Shown here: positions 1 through 9,238 of the stretch, in pieces
Position numbering within the stretch: the stretch's first letter is position 1
Layout of the letters: every line of letters begins with the position of its first letter
NCBI GenBank assembly: GCA_963676095.1
Contig: OY781040.1
Location: 1,488,001-1,552,000, forward strand
Direction: 5' to 3'
DNA length: 64,000 bases
From: G963676095 sp963676095
Lineage (GTDB): Bacteria > Bacteroidota > Bacteroidia > Bacteroidales > Prolixibacteraceae
Notes under the pieces: generated by a model
Seen by the model: the letters and a program-made list of their open reading frames with translations, nothing else
Told to the model about the DNA's origin: nothing
Database searches by the model: none
Position numbers and translations under genes: made by a program

Positions 1-2205
1 CAATACAATTCGGTTGAAGTAGACGGAGACCGGGTTCCCTCTGCCGAGGCAGAAATCCGATCGGTGCAGTTGGACCTGATCCCTTCAGACATGGTACAAA
101 CGATTGAAGTAAACAAAGTGGTAACCTCAGATATGGATGCCGACGCGATTGGTGGATCCATCAATCTGGTTACAAAATCGAACCCGTACAAAAAAAGGAT
201 TTCCGGATCGGTTGGAGGAACATACAACTTTCTGACCGAAAAACCGGCAGAAGACCTGTCCCTTCTGTATGCCAACCGTTTTCTCAACCGCAAACTAGGA
301 ATGACACTGGCCGGATCATACCAGAACCATATGCTTGGTTCGGACGATATTGAGGCTGAATGGAACCAAAGTGGTGATTCGATGATCATGACAGAATTTC
401 AAATACGTACCTACTACATCCAGCGATTGCGTCAAAGCTACTCTGCAGCTTTCGATTTTGAATTCAATCCGTCAAACAAGCTGGAAGCCAAAGTTATGTT
501 CAACCACAGAAATGACTGGGAAAATCGTTACAGAGTCGTATATAAAGATTTGGACGAAGATGGAAAATCAAAAATCGAGAGACAGGTAAAGGCAGGAACC
601 CATAAAGATGCCCGGCTGGAAGATCAGCGCACGCTGCATCTTTCGCTTAAAGGGGAACATCAGTTCGGTTCTTTGGGTGTGAAATGGAAAGCAACCTATG
701 CCAAAGCGAATGAAAACAGGCCAAACGAACGCTATCTTCAATATGTTTATAAAAAACAAACAGTCGGCCAGGACCTTGCAAACACAAGAAAGCCCCAGGT
801 AGTTGTAGAAAATACAGATGCTCAGGATTTCAACAGCAACTGGAAATGGGACGAGCTGACTGAACAGCACCAGTATACCGAGGATATCGACAAAATATTT
901 GGATTCGACTTTAATCTCCCTCTCCTTTCCGGCACATCCAATATTCTGAAATTCGGCGCAAAATATAAAGGAAAAAGCAAAAACAGGGACAATGATTTTT
1001 ATTCATATACTCCGGTAGACAAAGAGGCGTTTAACGAAAAGGCTTTTGCATCGACCAAAGACCAGACGAAAAGCAACTATCTTGCCGGCGATTATGTTGC
1101 CGGGACCTATGTAAAACGGGGCTTCGTTGGAGGACTTGACCTGAACGACTCTTCAGAATTTGAAAAAGAACAGGATCTGGAAGAACTGGCAGGAAATTTC
1201 GATGCAAAAGAAAATGTATTTGCCGGATACGTCCGTTATGACAGGACAATGGGAAATCTTGCAATGACGGCAGGGATCCGCACCGAATACACCCACCTAA
1301 AATATTCAGGATACGAAATTATACTGGACGAGAACGGAGATGCATCGAGCCTGGAGAAAACAGCAACAAAAAAAGACGGCTATACAAATATACTTCCGTC
1401 ACTGTTGATGAAATATTCGTTGGGAAAGAACACTCAGGTCAAAGCAGGCTGGACATACACAATTGCGCGGCCCCAGTATTACGACCTGGTCCCTCATGTC
1501 GAAACGAACCACGAAGACAATAAAATCAGCATCGGAAATCCAGGATTAAAAGCCACCTGCTCCATGAACCTCGACCTGATGCTGGAACATTATTTTCAAT
1601 CTGTGGGACTGATATCCGGAGGTGTTTTTTATAAAGACATTAACGATTTTATAGTTGACCAAACGCTGGAAGATTACACCTATCTGGGAAATACCTGGGA
1701 TAAGTTTACACAACCGATAAACGGGGGTGATGCCACGCTTTTCGGGATTGAGGCTGCTTTTCAGCGACAACTCGATTTCCTGCCGGGGTTCCTTCGCCAG
1801 ATCGGGTTTTATGCAAATTATACCTATACCCATTCAAGAGTCAGTAATTTCCAGGTCGAAGGACGCGAAGGAGAAGACCTGGACCTGCCCGGGACCCCGG
1901 AAAGCAACATGAATGCCTCCTTATACTACGAGGGGAAGAAATTCTCCGTCCGGGTTTCTTTCAATTATGCCGGGGATTTTATTGATGAGTTTGGAGATGC
2001 TTCTTATATGGACCGCTATTATGATAAAGTTTCCTATCTCGATGCAAATGCCAGCTATGCCTTTAGTAAAAGGTTCCGGATCTACGCTGAAGCCAACAAT
2101 CTACTGAATACACCATTACGCTATTACCAGGGGATATCAAAATATACCATGCAGGCAGAGTATTATAATGTAAAAGTTAATTTTGGGTTAAAATTCGAAC
2201 TGTAG
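1..2205 (+). CDS. TonB-dependent receptor, 3' part (N-terminus outside the window)
   Basis: The reading frame is open from base 1, so the start codon lies upstream; 734 residues are visible. The first visible residues belong to a TonB plug domain: VPSAEAEIRSVQLDLIPSDM followed by the DADAIGGSINLVTK stretch typical of Bacteroidota receptors. The rest is a long 22-strand barrel-type region rich in alternating aromatic and polar residues, ending in a beta strand (NVKVNFGLKFEL) as expected for outer-membrane insertion. Family knowledge: these receptors import ligands across the outer membrane using TonB/ExbBD. The substrate cannot be read from the sequence. The phytase-like lipoprotein just downstream suggests phosphate-containing ligands such as inositol phosphates, which is inference. 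A 10-bp hairpin follows the stop codon. Confidence 0.93.
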   Translation, partial: QYNSVEVDGDRVPSAEAEIRSVQLDLIPSDMVQTIEVNKVVTSDMDADAIGGSINLVTKSNPYKKRISGSVGGTYNFLTEKPAEDLSLLYANRFLNRKLGMTLAGSYQNHMLGSDDIEAEWNQSGDSMIMTEFQIRTYYIQRLRQSYSAAFDFEFNPSNKLEAKVMFNHRNDWENRYRVVYKDLDEDGKSKIERQVKAGTHKDARLEDQRTLHLSLKGEHQFGSLGVKWKATYAKANENRPNERYLQYVYKKQTVGQDLANTRKPQVVVENTDAQDFNSNWKWDELTEQHQYTEDIDKIFGFDFNLPLLSGTSNILKFGAKYKGKSKNRDNDFYSYTPVDKEAFNEKAFASTKDQTKSNYLAGDYVAGTYVKRGFVGGLDLNDSSEFEKEQDLEELAGNFDAKENVFAGYVRYDRTMGNLAMTAGIRTEYTHLKYSGYEIILDENGDASSLEKTATKKDGYTNILPSLLMKYSLGKNTQVKAGWTYTIARPQYYDLVPHVETNHEDNKISIGNPGLKATCSMNLDLMLEHYFQSVGLISGGVFYKDINDFIVDQTLEDYTYLGNTWDKFTQPINGGDATLFGIEAAFQRQLDFLPGFLRQIGFYANYTYTHSRVSNFQVEGREGEDLDLPGTPESNMNASLYYEGKKFSVRVSFNYAGDFIDEFGDASYMDRYYDKVSYLDANASYAFSKRFRIYAEANNLLNTPLRYYQGISKYTMQAEYYNVKVNFGLKFEL

Positions 2206-2217
2206 GCACGAAAATAC

Positions 2218-2247
2218 AAATCCCTGTTGTTTAATCGACAGGGATTT
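2218..2247 (+). terminator. Hairpin after the TonB receptor
   Basis: AAATCCCTGT (2218-2227) pairs perfectly with ACAGGGATTT (2238-2247) around a 10-nt loop. The tail is only moderately T-rich. It sits 13 nt after the receptor stop and probably ends or reduces that transcript. Its 5' arm overlaps the candidate -33 box of the next gene. Confidence 0.6.
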
Positions 2248-2256
2248 ATACTTTTG
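2227..2256 (+). promoter_or_regulatory. Candidate Bacteroidota promoter of the phytase-like gene
   Basis: TTG (2227-2229), a 19-bp spacer and TACTTTTG (2249-2256) match the TTG-N19-21-TAnnTTTG pattern. The box lies 40 bp upstream of the ATG at 2297. It overlaps the receptor's terminator hairpin. Confidence 0.55.
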
Positions 2257-2296
2257 CTCCGCTAATTTTTAAAACCAGATAAATTTTTGTTTTAAG

Positions 2297-3412
2297 ATGA
2301 TAGTAAAGAAAAGGGATTTTTATATTTTATCCTGTCTTATTTCCATTGTAATATATGCTGCCTGCCAGCGGATCAGTGAAGGATCCGGAGGTGCTTCAGA
2401 AAAAATAAAACTGACGACAACGGCACTGTATGAAACCACCCCAATGCCCCAAGCAATAAACCAGGATGCCGCCGATGATCCGGCGATAATAATAAACCAG
2501 GCAGATCAGGGGAAAAGTACAATAGTCGGGACCGACAAAAAGGGAGGCCTCGCTGTTTATAATCTACAGGGCAGGCAATTGTATTTCTACCCGGATGGCG
2601 ATATGAATAACGTAGATACCCGTTCTGGTTTTATCATTGGCAACGACACGGTTAACCTGGTTTGTTGCAGCAACAGGAGCAAACAATCCATCGCAGTTTA
2701 CAAAGCATCGGAAGATGGTTCCCTCTCATCGGCATCTGCCAGGACAATCACGTCAGGCATGAACGGAGAAGTCTATGGCTTCTGCATGTACAAAAGCCCT
2801 GTTAACGGGAAAATTTATGCTTTCGTAAACAGCAAAAGCGGAGAAGTGGAACAGTGGGAGCTTTTTCCGTCAGGGAACATGGTCGACGCAAAAATAGTCA
2901 GGAATTTTAAGTTTGCCAGCCAGGTGGAAGGAATGGTGGCAGACGATGAAAACAAAAAAATCTTTATCGGAGAAGAGGACAGGGGGATCTGGGTATATCC
3001 TGCAGAGCCTGACGGTGGTCAGGAAGGCCTGCTACTGACAAAAAGTTCAGAAAAAAACAACGACCGGATCCGCTTCGATATAGAAGGATTGACTATTTAT
3101 TATCTCCCGGACGGAGAGGGATATTTGCTGGCATCAAGCCAGGGAAACTACTCATATGCCATTTTCGAACGAAAATCACCTCACAAATATCTTGGTAGTT
3201 TCCGGATTACCGACGGGGTTGTTGACGGAGTGGAAGAAACAGATGGAATAGATGTTTATAGTTACCCCTTGAATAGTGACTTTCAGCATGGATTACTGGT
3301 CGTTCAGGACGGATACAATTATGATAAGGGAAGTCCTGCTGCCCAAAACTTCAAATTTATAGCATGGGAAAATGTGGCCAAACTGTTCAACCCTTCACTA
3401 AAAATGAACTAA
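2297..3412 (+). CDS. Beta-propeller phytase-like lipoprotein
   Basis: 371 residues. The N-terminus is a lipoprotein signal (basic start, hydrophobic helix, IYAAC lipobox with Cys at about residue 23). The remainder matches the beta-propeller phytase (BPP) family: DDPAIIIN, GTDKKGGLAVYNLQGR, MNNVDTRSGF, GEVYGFCMY, QVEGMVADDE, FIGEEDRGIW, DIEGLTIYY, LLASSQGNYSYAIF and HGLLVVQDG occur in the expected order. BPP enzymes are calcium-dependent and release phosphate from phytate outside the cell or in the periplasm. The gene lies 91 bp after a TonB receptor, a pairing known for BPPs, which fits hydrolysis at the surface followed by uptake. The exact phosphoester substrate is inference. Confidence 0.88.
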   Translation: MIVKKRDFYILSCLISIVIYAACQRISEGSGGASEKIKLTTTALYETTPMPQAINQDAADDPAIIINQADQGKSTIVGTDKKGGLAVYNLQGRQLYFYPDGDMNNVDTRSGFIIGNDTVNLVCCSNRSKQSIAVYKASEDGSLSSASARTITSGMNGEVYGFCMYKSPVNGKIYAFVNSKSGEVEQWELFPSGNMVDAKIVRNFKFASQVEGMVADDENKKIFIGEEDRGIWVYPAEPDGGQEGLLLTKSSEKNNDRIRFDIEGLTIYYLPDGEGYLLASSQGNYSYAIFERKSPHKYLGSFRITDGVVDGVEETDGIDVYSYPLNSDFQHGLLVVQDGYNYDKGSPAAQNFKFIAWENVAKLFNPSLKMN

Positions 3413-3436
3413 TAGGGAAATGTTCCCATAAAGAGA

Positions 3437-3462
3437 AAAAGGAAACCGTTTAGTTTCCTTTT
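3437..3462. terminator. Bidirectional terminator between convergent genes
   Basis: AAAAGGAAAC (3437-3446) pairs perfectly with GTTTCCTTTT (3453-3462) around a 6-nt loop, giving a T-run on either strand. It lies between the phytase-like gene (+) and the TIGR02757 gene (-). Confidence 0.8.
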
Positions 3463-3475
3463 CGTTCTAATATTT

Positions 3476-4285
3476 TTATCGATCCTTTTTATGCCCCTGA
3501 ACCGCAGACATATCCGGATCATCAAACGCGCCCATTCCGAACAAAGCAAAATCATATTTGATAGGATCAGCAGGATCAAGTTGTCTCAGGTTTTCAGTCA
3601 GTTCAACAACGGCTTTCCAATCATTTTGCTTACGGGTAAGCAGACCAAACCGACGGGCCTGGGTTCCTGTGTGTACATCAAGTGGCATCATCAGGGACGA
3701 CACAGGTATATCTTGCCATAAACCAAAATCGACCCCGTTGTCATCCTTTCTGACCATCCAGCGAAGAAACATATTGAGCCTTTTGGCTGAAGCCCCCCTG
3801 GTAATATCCGAGATATGTTTCTGCGAGCGGTCCTCATGGACTACTTCAAAAAAAATTTCCCTGAAATAGATTAATGCCGAAGCAATAGTCCTGTCCTTAC
3901 GGTAACCCTGCGTAAAAACAGATTCCAGACCTCCGTAATTTTGGTAAATATTTTTCAGCGAACGAAAGAAAAAAAGACAATCTTCCCCATTGAAAGTTCT
4001 GTGTTTGAACCCTGACAGATGGAGCCACTCCTGTTCACATGTATTCATTAAAAATCCATATGGATCATTATCCATCAGCTTCATCAGGGAAAAGGCATTA
4101 CGTATAATCACCGGTCGCTGGCCCCAGGCAATACCGGCAGCAAGAAACCCGGCTATTTCAATATTCTCTCTCTGCCCGAACTGACGGGGAACCTGTATCG
4201 GATCAGTCTCAATAAAGGAAGGGTGATTATATTTTTCCGCCTTTTCATCCAGCAGATCTTTCAGTTCCCGGGGGTCCATGATCAT
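3476..4285 (-). CDS. TIGR02757 family protein
   Basis: 269 residues. I recognise the Bacteroidota-typical TIGR02757 family (DUF2400 relatives) from NIEIAGFLAAGIAWGQRPVI, the LHLSGFKHRTFNGEDCLFFF region, LDVHTGTQARRFGLL and the C-terminal DPADPIKYDFALFGMG. The biochemical function is unknown to me. The start ATG at 4285 overlaps the stop of the upstream ABC ATPase by 4 nt (ATGA), indicating translational coupling, so the two proteins are probably made together. No signal peptide or membrane segment is visible, so it is likely cytosolic. It shares a convergent terminator with the phytase-like gene. Confidence 0.88.
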   Translation of the reverse strand: MIMDPRELKDLLDEKAEKYNHPSFIETDPIQVPRQFGQRENIEIAGFLAAGIAWGQRPVIIRNAFSLMKLMDNDPYGFLMNTCEQEWLHLSGFKHRTFNGEDCLFFFRSLKNIYQNYGGLESVFTQGYRKDRTIASALIYFREIFFEVVHEDRSQKHISDITRGASAKRLNMFLRWMVRKDDNGVDFGLWQDIPVSSLMMPLDVHTGTQARRFGLLTRKQNDWKAVVELTENLRQLDPADPIKYDFALFGMGAFDDPDMSAVQGHKKDR

Positions 4286-4935
4286 TCTTCAATTCTCCCG
4301 TCCCTCATCCGGATAATCTTATCAGACTGGCTGGCAAAATTCTCATCGTGGGTAACGATAATCAGTGTCTGGTTAAAATTATCACGCAGTTTAAAAAACA
4401 AGTCGTGCAGGTCTGTTTTGTTCTTTGTATCGAGATTGCCCGAGGGTTCATCAGCCATAACCACAGACGGGCTATTGATCAGTGCCCGGGCCACGGCAAC
4501 ACGTTGACGTTCACCGCCGGAAAGTTCAGAGGGTTTGTGGGTAAGCCTGCTTCCCAATCCCAGAAAGTTCAATAATTCTTTTGCCCTCTCTTCAGCATCC
4601 TTTCTCGTTCTTTTTGCAATAAAAGCAGGAATGCAAACATTTTCGAGAGCATTGAATTCCGGGAGTAAATAGTGAAATTGAAAAACAAAACCAATCTCTT
4701 TGTTGCGGAAAGCTGCAAGCTGTTTTTCCCTCAAAGAAAAAACCTTTTTATCTTTTATAAACAAGTCTCCGGAATCAGGCAGACTAAGTGTCCCCAGAAT
4801 TTGTAACAGAGTGGTTTTCCCCGCCCCACTTGGCCCTACAATTGAATATAGTTTTCCCTCCGGGATTTCAAGGTCTATTCCTTTCAAGACTTGTAAATCG
4901 CCAAAAAATTTTGTTATGTTACGGGCACGGATCAA
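4282..4935 (-). CDS. LolD-type ABC transporter ATP-binding protein
   Basis: 217 residues forming a complete nucleotide-binding domain: Walker A GPSGAGKTT (about residues 34-42), Q-loop region GFVFQFHYLLPEF, signature LSGGERQRVAVARAL, Walker B VVMADEPSGNLDT, and the H-loop IVTHD. Sequence and length fit the LolD/FtsE/MacB ATPase group, which works with FtsX-type permeases on lipoprotein release or efflux. No permease lies next to it, so the partner is elsewhere; the ATPase-less MacB-type permease at 13763..15148 is one possibility. No ATG precedes the conserved MIRARNITK start; the codon at 4935 is TTG, so a TTG start is most likely. It sits 58 bp downstream of tatA and is coupled to the TIGR02757 gene. 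Confidence 0.88.
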   Translation of the reverse strand: MIRARNITKFFGDLQVLKGIDLEIPEGKLYSIVGPSGAGKTTLLQILGTLSLPDSGDLFIKDKKVFSLREKQLAAFRNKEIGFVFQFHYLLPEFNALENVCIPAFIAKRTRKDAEERAKELLNFLGLGSRLTHKPSELSGGERQRVAVARALINSPSVVMADEPSGNLDTKNKTDLHDLFFKLRDNFNQTLIIVTHDENFASQSDKIIRMRDGRIEE

Positions 4936-4993
4936 AAGAAATGGTTGAATGATTAATTATTTGACGTTTATTTTATATGGGCCCTCCCAATAC

Positions 4994-5371
4994 TTATCCT
5001 TCGGGAGTAGTTACTTTTTGCTCCGTTGCCGGCTCCGTTGCCGTTGCAGAATGAAGCTCTTTGTCAACCTCACTGGTCATAGCAGTTGTTTTTTTCCTGA
5101 CCTTTTCAGAAACGTCTTCTATATCCCTTGTTATTTTCCTGGTTTCATTCTGAACAGTATTCCGAACCTCATCAATATCCTTTCTCAGGTCGCCGGTACT
5201 GTTTTCCAGTTCCTGCCTGATTTCACTGGTCGCTTTCTTGAATTCCCTCATCCCTTTTCCCAATGTACGGGCAACATCAGGGATCGATTTAGACCCGAAC
5301 AAAAGCAAGGCAACGAGCATCACCACGATAATCTCACCGCCACTAATAAATATGATCATTGCAGGAGTCAT
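4994..5371 (-). CDS. tatA: Twin-arginine translocase subunit TatA/E
   Basis: 125 residues. A single N-terminal membrane helix (about residues 10-25, GGEIIVVMLVALLLFG) leads into the TatA hinge FGSKSIPDVARTLGKGMREF and its amphipathic helix. A charged, probably coiled tail to residue 125 follows. TatA oligomers form the passage for folded Tat substrates together with TatC, which is encoded at 28381. The tail is longer than in short TatA proteins, and TatA versus TatB/E cannot be separated with certainty; no second tatA/B copy is in the window. It has its own candidate promoter and is followed by the ABC ATPase. Confidence 0.9.
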   Translation of the reverse strand: MTPAMIIFISGGEIIVVMLVALLLFGSKSIPDVARTLGKGMREFKKATSEIRQELENSTGDLRKDIDEVRNTVQNETRKITRDIEDVSEKVRKKTTAMTSEVDKELHSATATEPATEQKVTTPEG

Positions 5372-5387
5372 TTTTCTTAATTTTCAG

Positions 5388-5395
5388 CAAATATA
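5388..5395 (-). promoter_or_regulatory. Candidate -7 box of tatA
   Basis: CAAATATA on the plus strand reads TATATTTG on the minus strand, a full TAnnTTTG match 16 bp upstream of the tatA ATG. No convincing -33 TTG is seen. Confidence 0.5.
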
Positions 5396-5444
5396 CAAAC
5401 AACAAGTATCTTCAGCGAATAAGGACTGTTAAAAATATTTCTAT

Positions 5445-5464
5445 AAAAAAAGCCGGTCCCGGCT
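5445..5464 (-). terminator. Terminator of secDF
   Basis: AGCCG (5451-5455) and CGGCT (5460-5464) form a short GC-rich hairpin that on the minus strand runs into a stretch of seven T (plus-strand A run 5445-5451). The motif CCGGTCCCGGC is directly repeated at 5453-5463 and 5472-5482, so an alternative longer hairpin is possible. Confidence 0.65.
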
Positions 5465-5498
5465 GTTCAATCCGGTCCCGGCCCTTTTTTCTAAAATA

Positions 5499-8400
5499 TT
5501 ATTGTTTCTTTACAACGGCCTTATCAACCCGTTCTTGTGTATCATATACAATTGGGGTTGCAATAAAGACTGAAGAATATGTACCGACAAAAATACCTAT
5601 CAGCAAGGCAAACGTAAAGCCCTGGATCGAGGTTCCGCCAAAGAGGAAAATTGCAAACAGCACGACCAGGGTAGACAACGATGTACTGAAGGTACGGCGC
5701 AAAGTCGAGTTCATTGCATCATCCATATTCTGCCTTCGGCTGCGTTTCGGATGGATATTCAGATATTCCCGGATACGGTCGAATACGACCACGGTGTCGT
5801 TAATCGAGTAACCCACCACTGTAAGGATAGCAGCAATAAACGACTGGTCAATCTCCAGCGAGAAAGGCAGTATCCCGTAAAACAGAGAGAACATACCCAA
5901 AACGATAGTCGTATCGTGCGCAAGAGCGACAATAGCCCCCAGACCATACTGCCAGTTCCGGAAACGTATCAATATATAAAGGAAGATAATGATCAGAGAG
6001 AAGGTAATCGCGATAAGGGCATCCTTCTTGATGTCATCAGAAATTGTGGGACCTACTTTCTGGGAACTCATCCGGTAATGAGCATCAAATCCCTCCATAT
6101 TGACATCCTGCCCAATATAGCCACCTTTTTTCAGCCCCTTCAGCAGCAAGTCTTCCACTTCGTTATCGACATCATTAGTAAGCTCATCGATCTTATATTC
6201 TGTTGTTATCTTAACCTGGTTATTTCCCCCGTAAGTTTTCACCTCAGGTGCTTCGCCGTAAACTGCCGCCAGGGCCGAACCAACTTCGGCAACTTTAACA
6301 TCCTTGTCAAAACGGACCACATAAGTACGTCCGCCTTTGAAGTCAATGCCATAATTAAAGCCCCGGGTAAAGATAGAAATCAACGAAATCAGAATGACCG
6401 AACCGGAAATAATATAAAACAACTTACGCTTTTCCAGGAACCGGATTTTAGCATTACGCAACCAGTTCTCGGTAAGTTTAGAAGTAAAGGTAATGTTCTT
6501 GTTACGCGAAAGCTGACGCTCGAAGATTAACCGGCTTATAAAAATAGCGGAGAACAAGGAAGTAAAGATACCGATAACCAAGGTGGTGGCAAACCCCTTG
6601 ATTGGACCTGATCCGAATAGGTAAAGCACAATACCGGTAAGTAAGGTAGTAACCTGTCCGTCGATAATAGCAGAATAAGCATTTCTGTACCCATCGTGTA
6701 TTGCCAGTTTGAGTCCCTTTCCTGCTTTGATCTCTTCCTGGACACGCTCATAAATCAGCACATTGGCGTCAACCGCCATACCCATGGTCAAAACGATACC
6801 GGCAATACCAGGCAAGGTCAATACCGCGCCAAGCGATGCCAGCACGCCGATCAGGAAAAACAGGTTGGCGATAAGGGCAAAATTGGCAGCAAGACCTGCC
6901 TGACTGTAAAAGAAGATCATGTAAATAAGTACCAGTATAAAGGCTATCGCAAACGACCACATACCGCTGTTGATAGCTTCCTTTCCCAAGGACGGGCCAA
7001 CGATCTCCTCCTGAATAATATGGGCAGGGGCAGGCATCTTACCTGATTTCAATATATTGGCAAGGTCCTTGGCCTCCTCAACAGATTCCAGTCCTGTAAT
7101 GCTTGAACGTCCGCCCGAAATTTCCCCGTTTACAGTCGGGTAAGATCGGACATATCCATCAAGGACGATGGCTATTGACTTTCCTACATTTTCTTTTGTC
7201 AGGCGTGCCCAGGTTTTGGCCCCCTCAGAATTCATGCTCATGGATACTTCCGGACGGCTTCCAAACTGTTCGTAATCCTGACGTGCATCGACAATTACAT
7301 CCCCGTCAAGAGGAGCCCGCCCATCACGGCTGGTAACCTTGATAGCAATCAGACGAAAATAGTCACCTGCTTTATCGACAGACTTTGACGACCATTTAAA
7401 CCGCATGCTTCTGGGAATAATAGCCTTTACCTGTGGCATTTTCAGGTACCCATCGACAGTTGCAGTATCCTTAAAATGAGCTGTTCCAACAACCGGCCCG
7501 GGATATAATTGTCCCTGCTGATTAACGCTGGGAGTTAAAACAGCAAACAGGGGATATTCTTTTTTAATATTAGACATATCTCCAACAGCAGACGAGTCTT
7601 TCTTTGTACTGCTTTCAAGTTCATCAAGAAGGCTGCCGTTTGCTTTTTTAGCTTTCGTTGTATCTGTCTGGGCCGTTGTTTCGGCCGCACTAGTTTGAGC
7701 TTTAGCCGAATCTTCTTTTTCTTTCAGTGAAAAAATTTCTTTCAGTTCCTGATTAATTTTCAGCAACACCTCATATGCTTCACTGTTATCGTACGTTTCC
7801 CAAAACTCAAGATTGGCAGTACCCTCCAACAACTTTCGCACGCGTTCAGGATTATCTACGCCCGGAAGTTCAACCAATATGCGCCCCTTTGTCTGCAATG
7901 GTTGAATATTTGGTTGTGCTACTCCGAAACGGTCGATACGGGTACGGATAATATTAAAGGAGTTATCGATAGCAGCATCGGTTTCTTCTCTTAACACAGC
8001 AAGTACTTCTTTGTTAGAAGAGTTATATTTAACCTTTTCCTTGAGTTGCAATGTGTTAAAAATTGCTGCAAGTTTTGCATTCGGATCGATTTCTTCGAAA
8101 GCCCGTCCGAAAAGGGTCAGATAGTCATCCTGACTATTCTTCTGTAATTGGGTAGCACGTGCAAGTGCCTTGTTGAATGTGGTATCTGTACTGTAATTAG
8201 ACAGTGATTTTATCAGGTCAACAACAGATACCTCAAGAGTAACATTCATACCTCCTTTCAGATCAAGACCGAGGTTCATCTCCAGTCCTTTTACATCCTT
8301 GTAGGTATATTTTTTCAATCCGAAAAAATTGTAAACGGTCTGGCTGGAAACTGAATCCAAATATAACAGTTCCTTCGCTTTATCACCTTTGGCGTATTCC

Positions 8401-8507
8401 CGGGCGTGTCTTTCCACCTGCCGCGCCTTGAAGGTAAAGCTTAGTTGATAAGCACAAACCAGAGCCAGTAAAATGGCAAAAAATCTGATTAATCCTTTGT
8501 TTTGCAT
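5499..8507 (-). CDS. secDF: Protein translocase SecDF (fused)
   Basis: 1,002 residues, a single-chain SecD-SecF fusion normal for Bacteroidota. The SecD half shows an N-terminal helix, GLDLKGGMNVTLEV (about residue 75), RIDRFGVAQPNIQP, a large P1 domain and the membrane motif TMGMAVDANVLIYERVQEE carrying the proton-relay Asp. The SecF half starts near residue 650 with YGIDFKGGRTYVVRF and contains VVGYSINDTVVVFDRIRE. The complex uses the proton gradient to pull preproteins out of SecYEG. A Thr/Ala/Lys/Ser-rich low-complexity stretch (about residues 267-310) sits inside the periplasmic P1 region. A terminator follows the gene. Confidence 0.97.
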   Translation of the reverse strand: MQNKGLIRFFAILLALVCAYQLSFTFKARQVERHAREYAKGDKAKELLYLDSVSSQTVYNFFGLKKYTYKDVKGLEMNLGLDLKGGMNVTLEVSVVDLIKSLSNYSTDTTFNKALARATQLQKNSQDDYLTLFGRAFEEIDPNAKLAAIFNTLQLKEKVKYNSSNKEVLAVLREETDAAIDNSFNIIRTRIDRFGVAQPNIQPLQTKGRILVELPGVDNPERVRKLLEGTANLEFWETYDNSEAYEVLLKINQELKEIFSLKEKEDSAKAQTSAAETTAQTDTTKAKKANGSLLDELESSTKKDSSAVGDMSNIKKEYPLFAVLTPSVNQQGQLYPGPVVGTAHFKDTATVDGYLKMPQVKAIIPRSMRFKWSSKSVDKAGDYFRLIAIKVTSRDGRAPLDGDVIVDARQDYEQFGSRPEVSMSMNSEGAKTWARLTKENVGKSIAIVLDGYVRSYPTVNGEISGGRSSITGLESVEEAKDLANILKSGKMPAPAHIIQEEIVGPSLGKEAINSGMWSFAIAFILVLIYMIFFYSQAGLAANFALIANLFFLIGVLASLGAVLTLPGIAGIVLTMGMAVDANVLIYERVQEEIKAGKGLKLAIHDGYRNAYSAIIDGQVTTLLTGIVLYLFGSGPIKGFATTLVIGIFTSLFSAIFISRLIFERQLSRNKNITFTSKLTENWLRNAKIRFLEKRKLFYIISGSVILISLISIFTRGFNYGIDFKGGRTYVVRFDKDVKVAEVGSALAAVYGEAPEVKTYGGNNQVKITTEYKIDELTNDVDNEVEDLLLKGLKKGGYIGQDVNMEGFDAHYRMSSQKVGPTISDDIKKDALIAITFSLIIIFLYILIRFRNWQYGLGAIVALAHDTTIVLGMFSLFYGILPFSLEIDQSFIAAILTVVGYSINDTVVVFDRIREYLNIHPKRSRRQNMDDAMNSTLRRTFSTSLSTLVVLFAIFLFGGTSIQGFTFALLIGIFVGTYSSVFIATPIVYDTQERVDKAVVKKQ

Positions 8508-8611
8508 TGTTCAATTTAAATTTTATGAGTTTGTCGAAAGTAAAATTTCCGAATAAAACGGTCTGTATAGTATTGTACAAGTAAATATCAACAGGAAAAA
8601 AACCTGAATAA

Positions 8612-9019
8612 TCAAATTAAAGAAGGGCCGTCTTCAGGAGAAGAATGATGGCTGGGGTTAAATTTCATAAAGTGGGCCATCTCAAGAAAAGAGACCCGTT
8701 CCTGCAGAGTCTCAGCTTTTAAAAGATGAAATGCACGACAATTGTGATATTCAGCTAAGAACCAACTCCTGCCGGCAGTGTATAAAAATCCTGAAAATAA
8801 CTTATCAGCCCCGTTCAATATCTTAAATGAACTGACCGGATTATAAAAAAACACGCGACTGCTTTGCATATCCTGCGATTCTGATTTTTGTCGGGTGGCA
8901 TCCACCACTTTGTTCGATCCTTCATGAAAAGTATCGAATAAAACGGCAGACACAACCATTGCCGCGAATAACAATAACCGCAAAGCTACTTTTTTTGATA
9001 TGTTCTTTTTCAGGTTCAC
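8612..9019 (-). CDS. Unknown small membrane or secreted protein
   Basis: 135 residues; I do not recognise a family. A basic N-terminus (MNLKKNISKKVALR) is followed by a hydrophobic stretch (about residues 14-28), a signal anchor or signal peptide without a lipobox. The rest is soluble and fairly rich in His, Phe and Ser, ending with HHSSPEDGPSLI. Coding status is supported by a full-match TATATTTG box only 17 bp upstream of the ATG and by its standing alone between secDF and the retropepsin-like gene on the same strand. Function unknown. Confidence 0.55.
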   Translation of the reverse strand: MNLKKNISKKVALRLLLFAAMVVSAVLFDTFHEGSNKVVDATRQKSESQDMQSSRVFFYNPVSSFKILNGADKLFSGFLYTAGRSWFLAEYHNCRAFHLLKAETLQERVSFLEMAHFMKFNPSHHSSPEDGPSLI

Positions 9020-9036
9020 TTTTTATTTATCGCCGC

Positions 9037-9044
9037 CAAATATA
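9037..9044 (-). promoter_or_regulatory. Candidate -7 box of the 135-residue unknown
   Basis: CAAATATA on the plus strand reads TATATTTG on the minus strand, so the leader would be about 12 nt. No clear -33 element. Confidence 0.45.
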
Positions 9045-9238
9045 TCGATTTTTAATAAAAGATAAGCAGCCCATAACCTATTAAAAAACACTTTTAGCAG
9101 GATTAGCCGGCCAAAGTTGCACTTAGGGCAAATGACATAAAGCTTAATCAACAATAGGATCATCGCAACACCAGGCAAACAATGGAAAAACAAAAATCCA
9201 CAAACAGCAGTAAAATTTTGGTTAATCAGCAGTGTTGA

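Noticed and set aside
5472..5482. Second copy of CCGGTCCCGGC, looking like a short direct repeat element
   Set aside because: It is next to the secDF terminator and best explained as part of that hairpin region, not a separate element.
5751..6530. Long plus-strand frame opposite secDF
   Set aside because: Antisense to the conserved SecF region; composition follows the codon pattern of the real gene.
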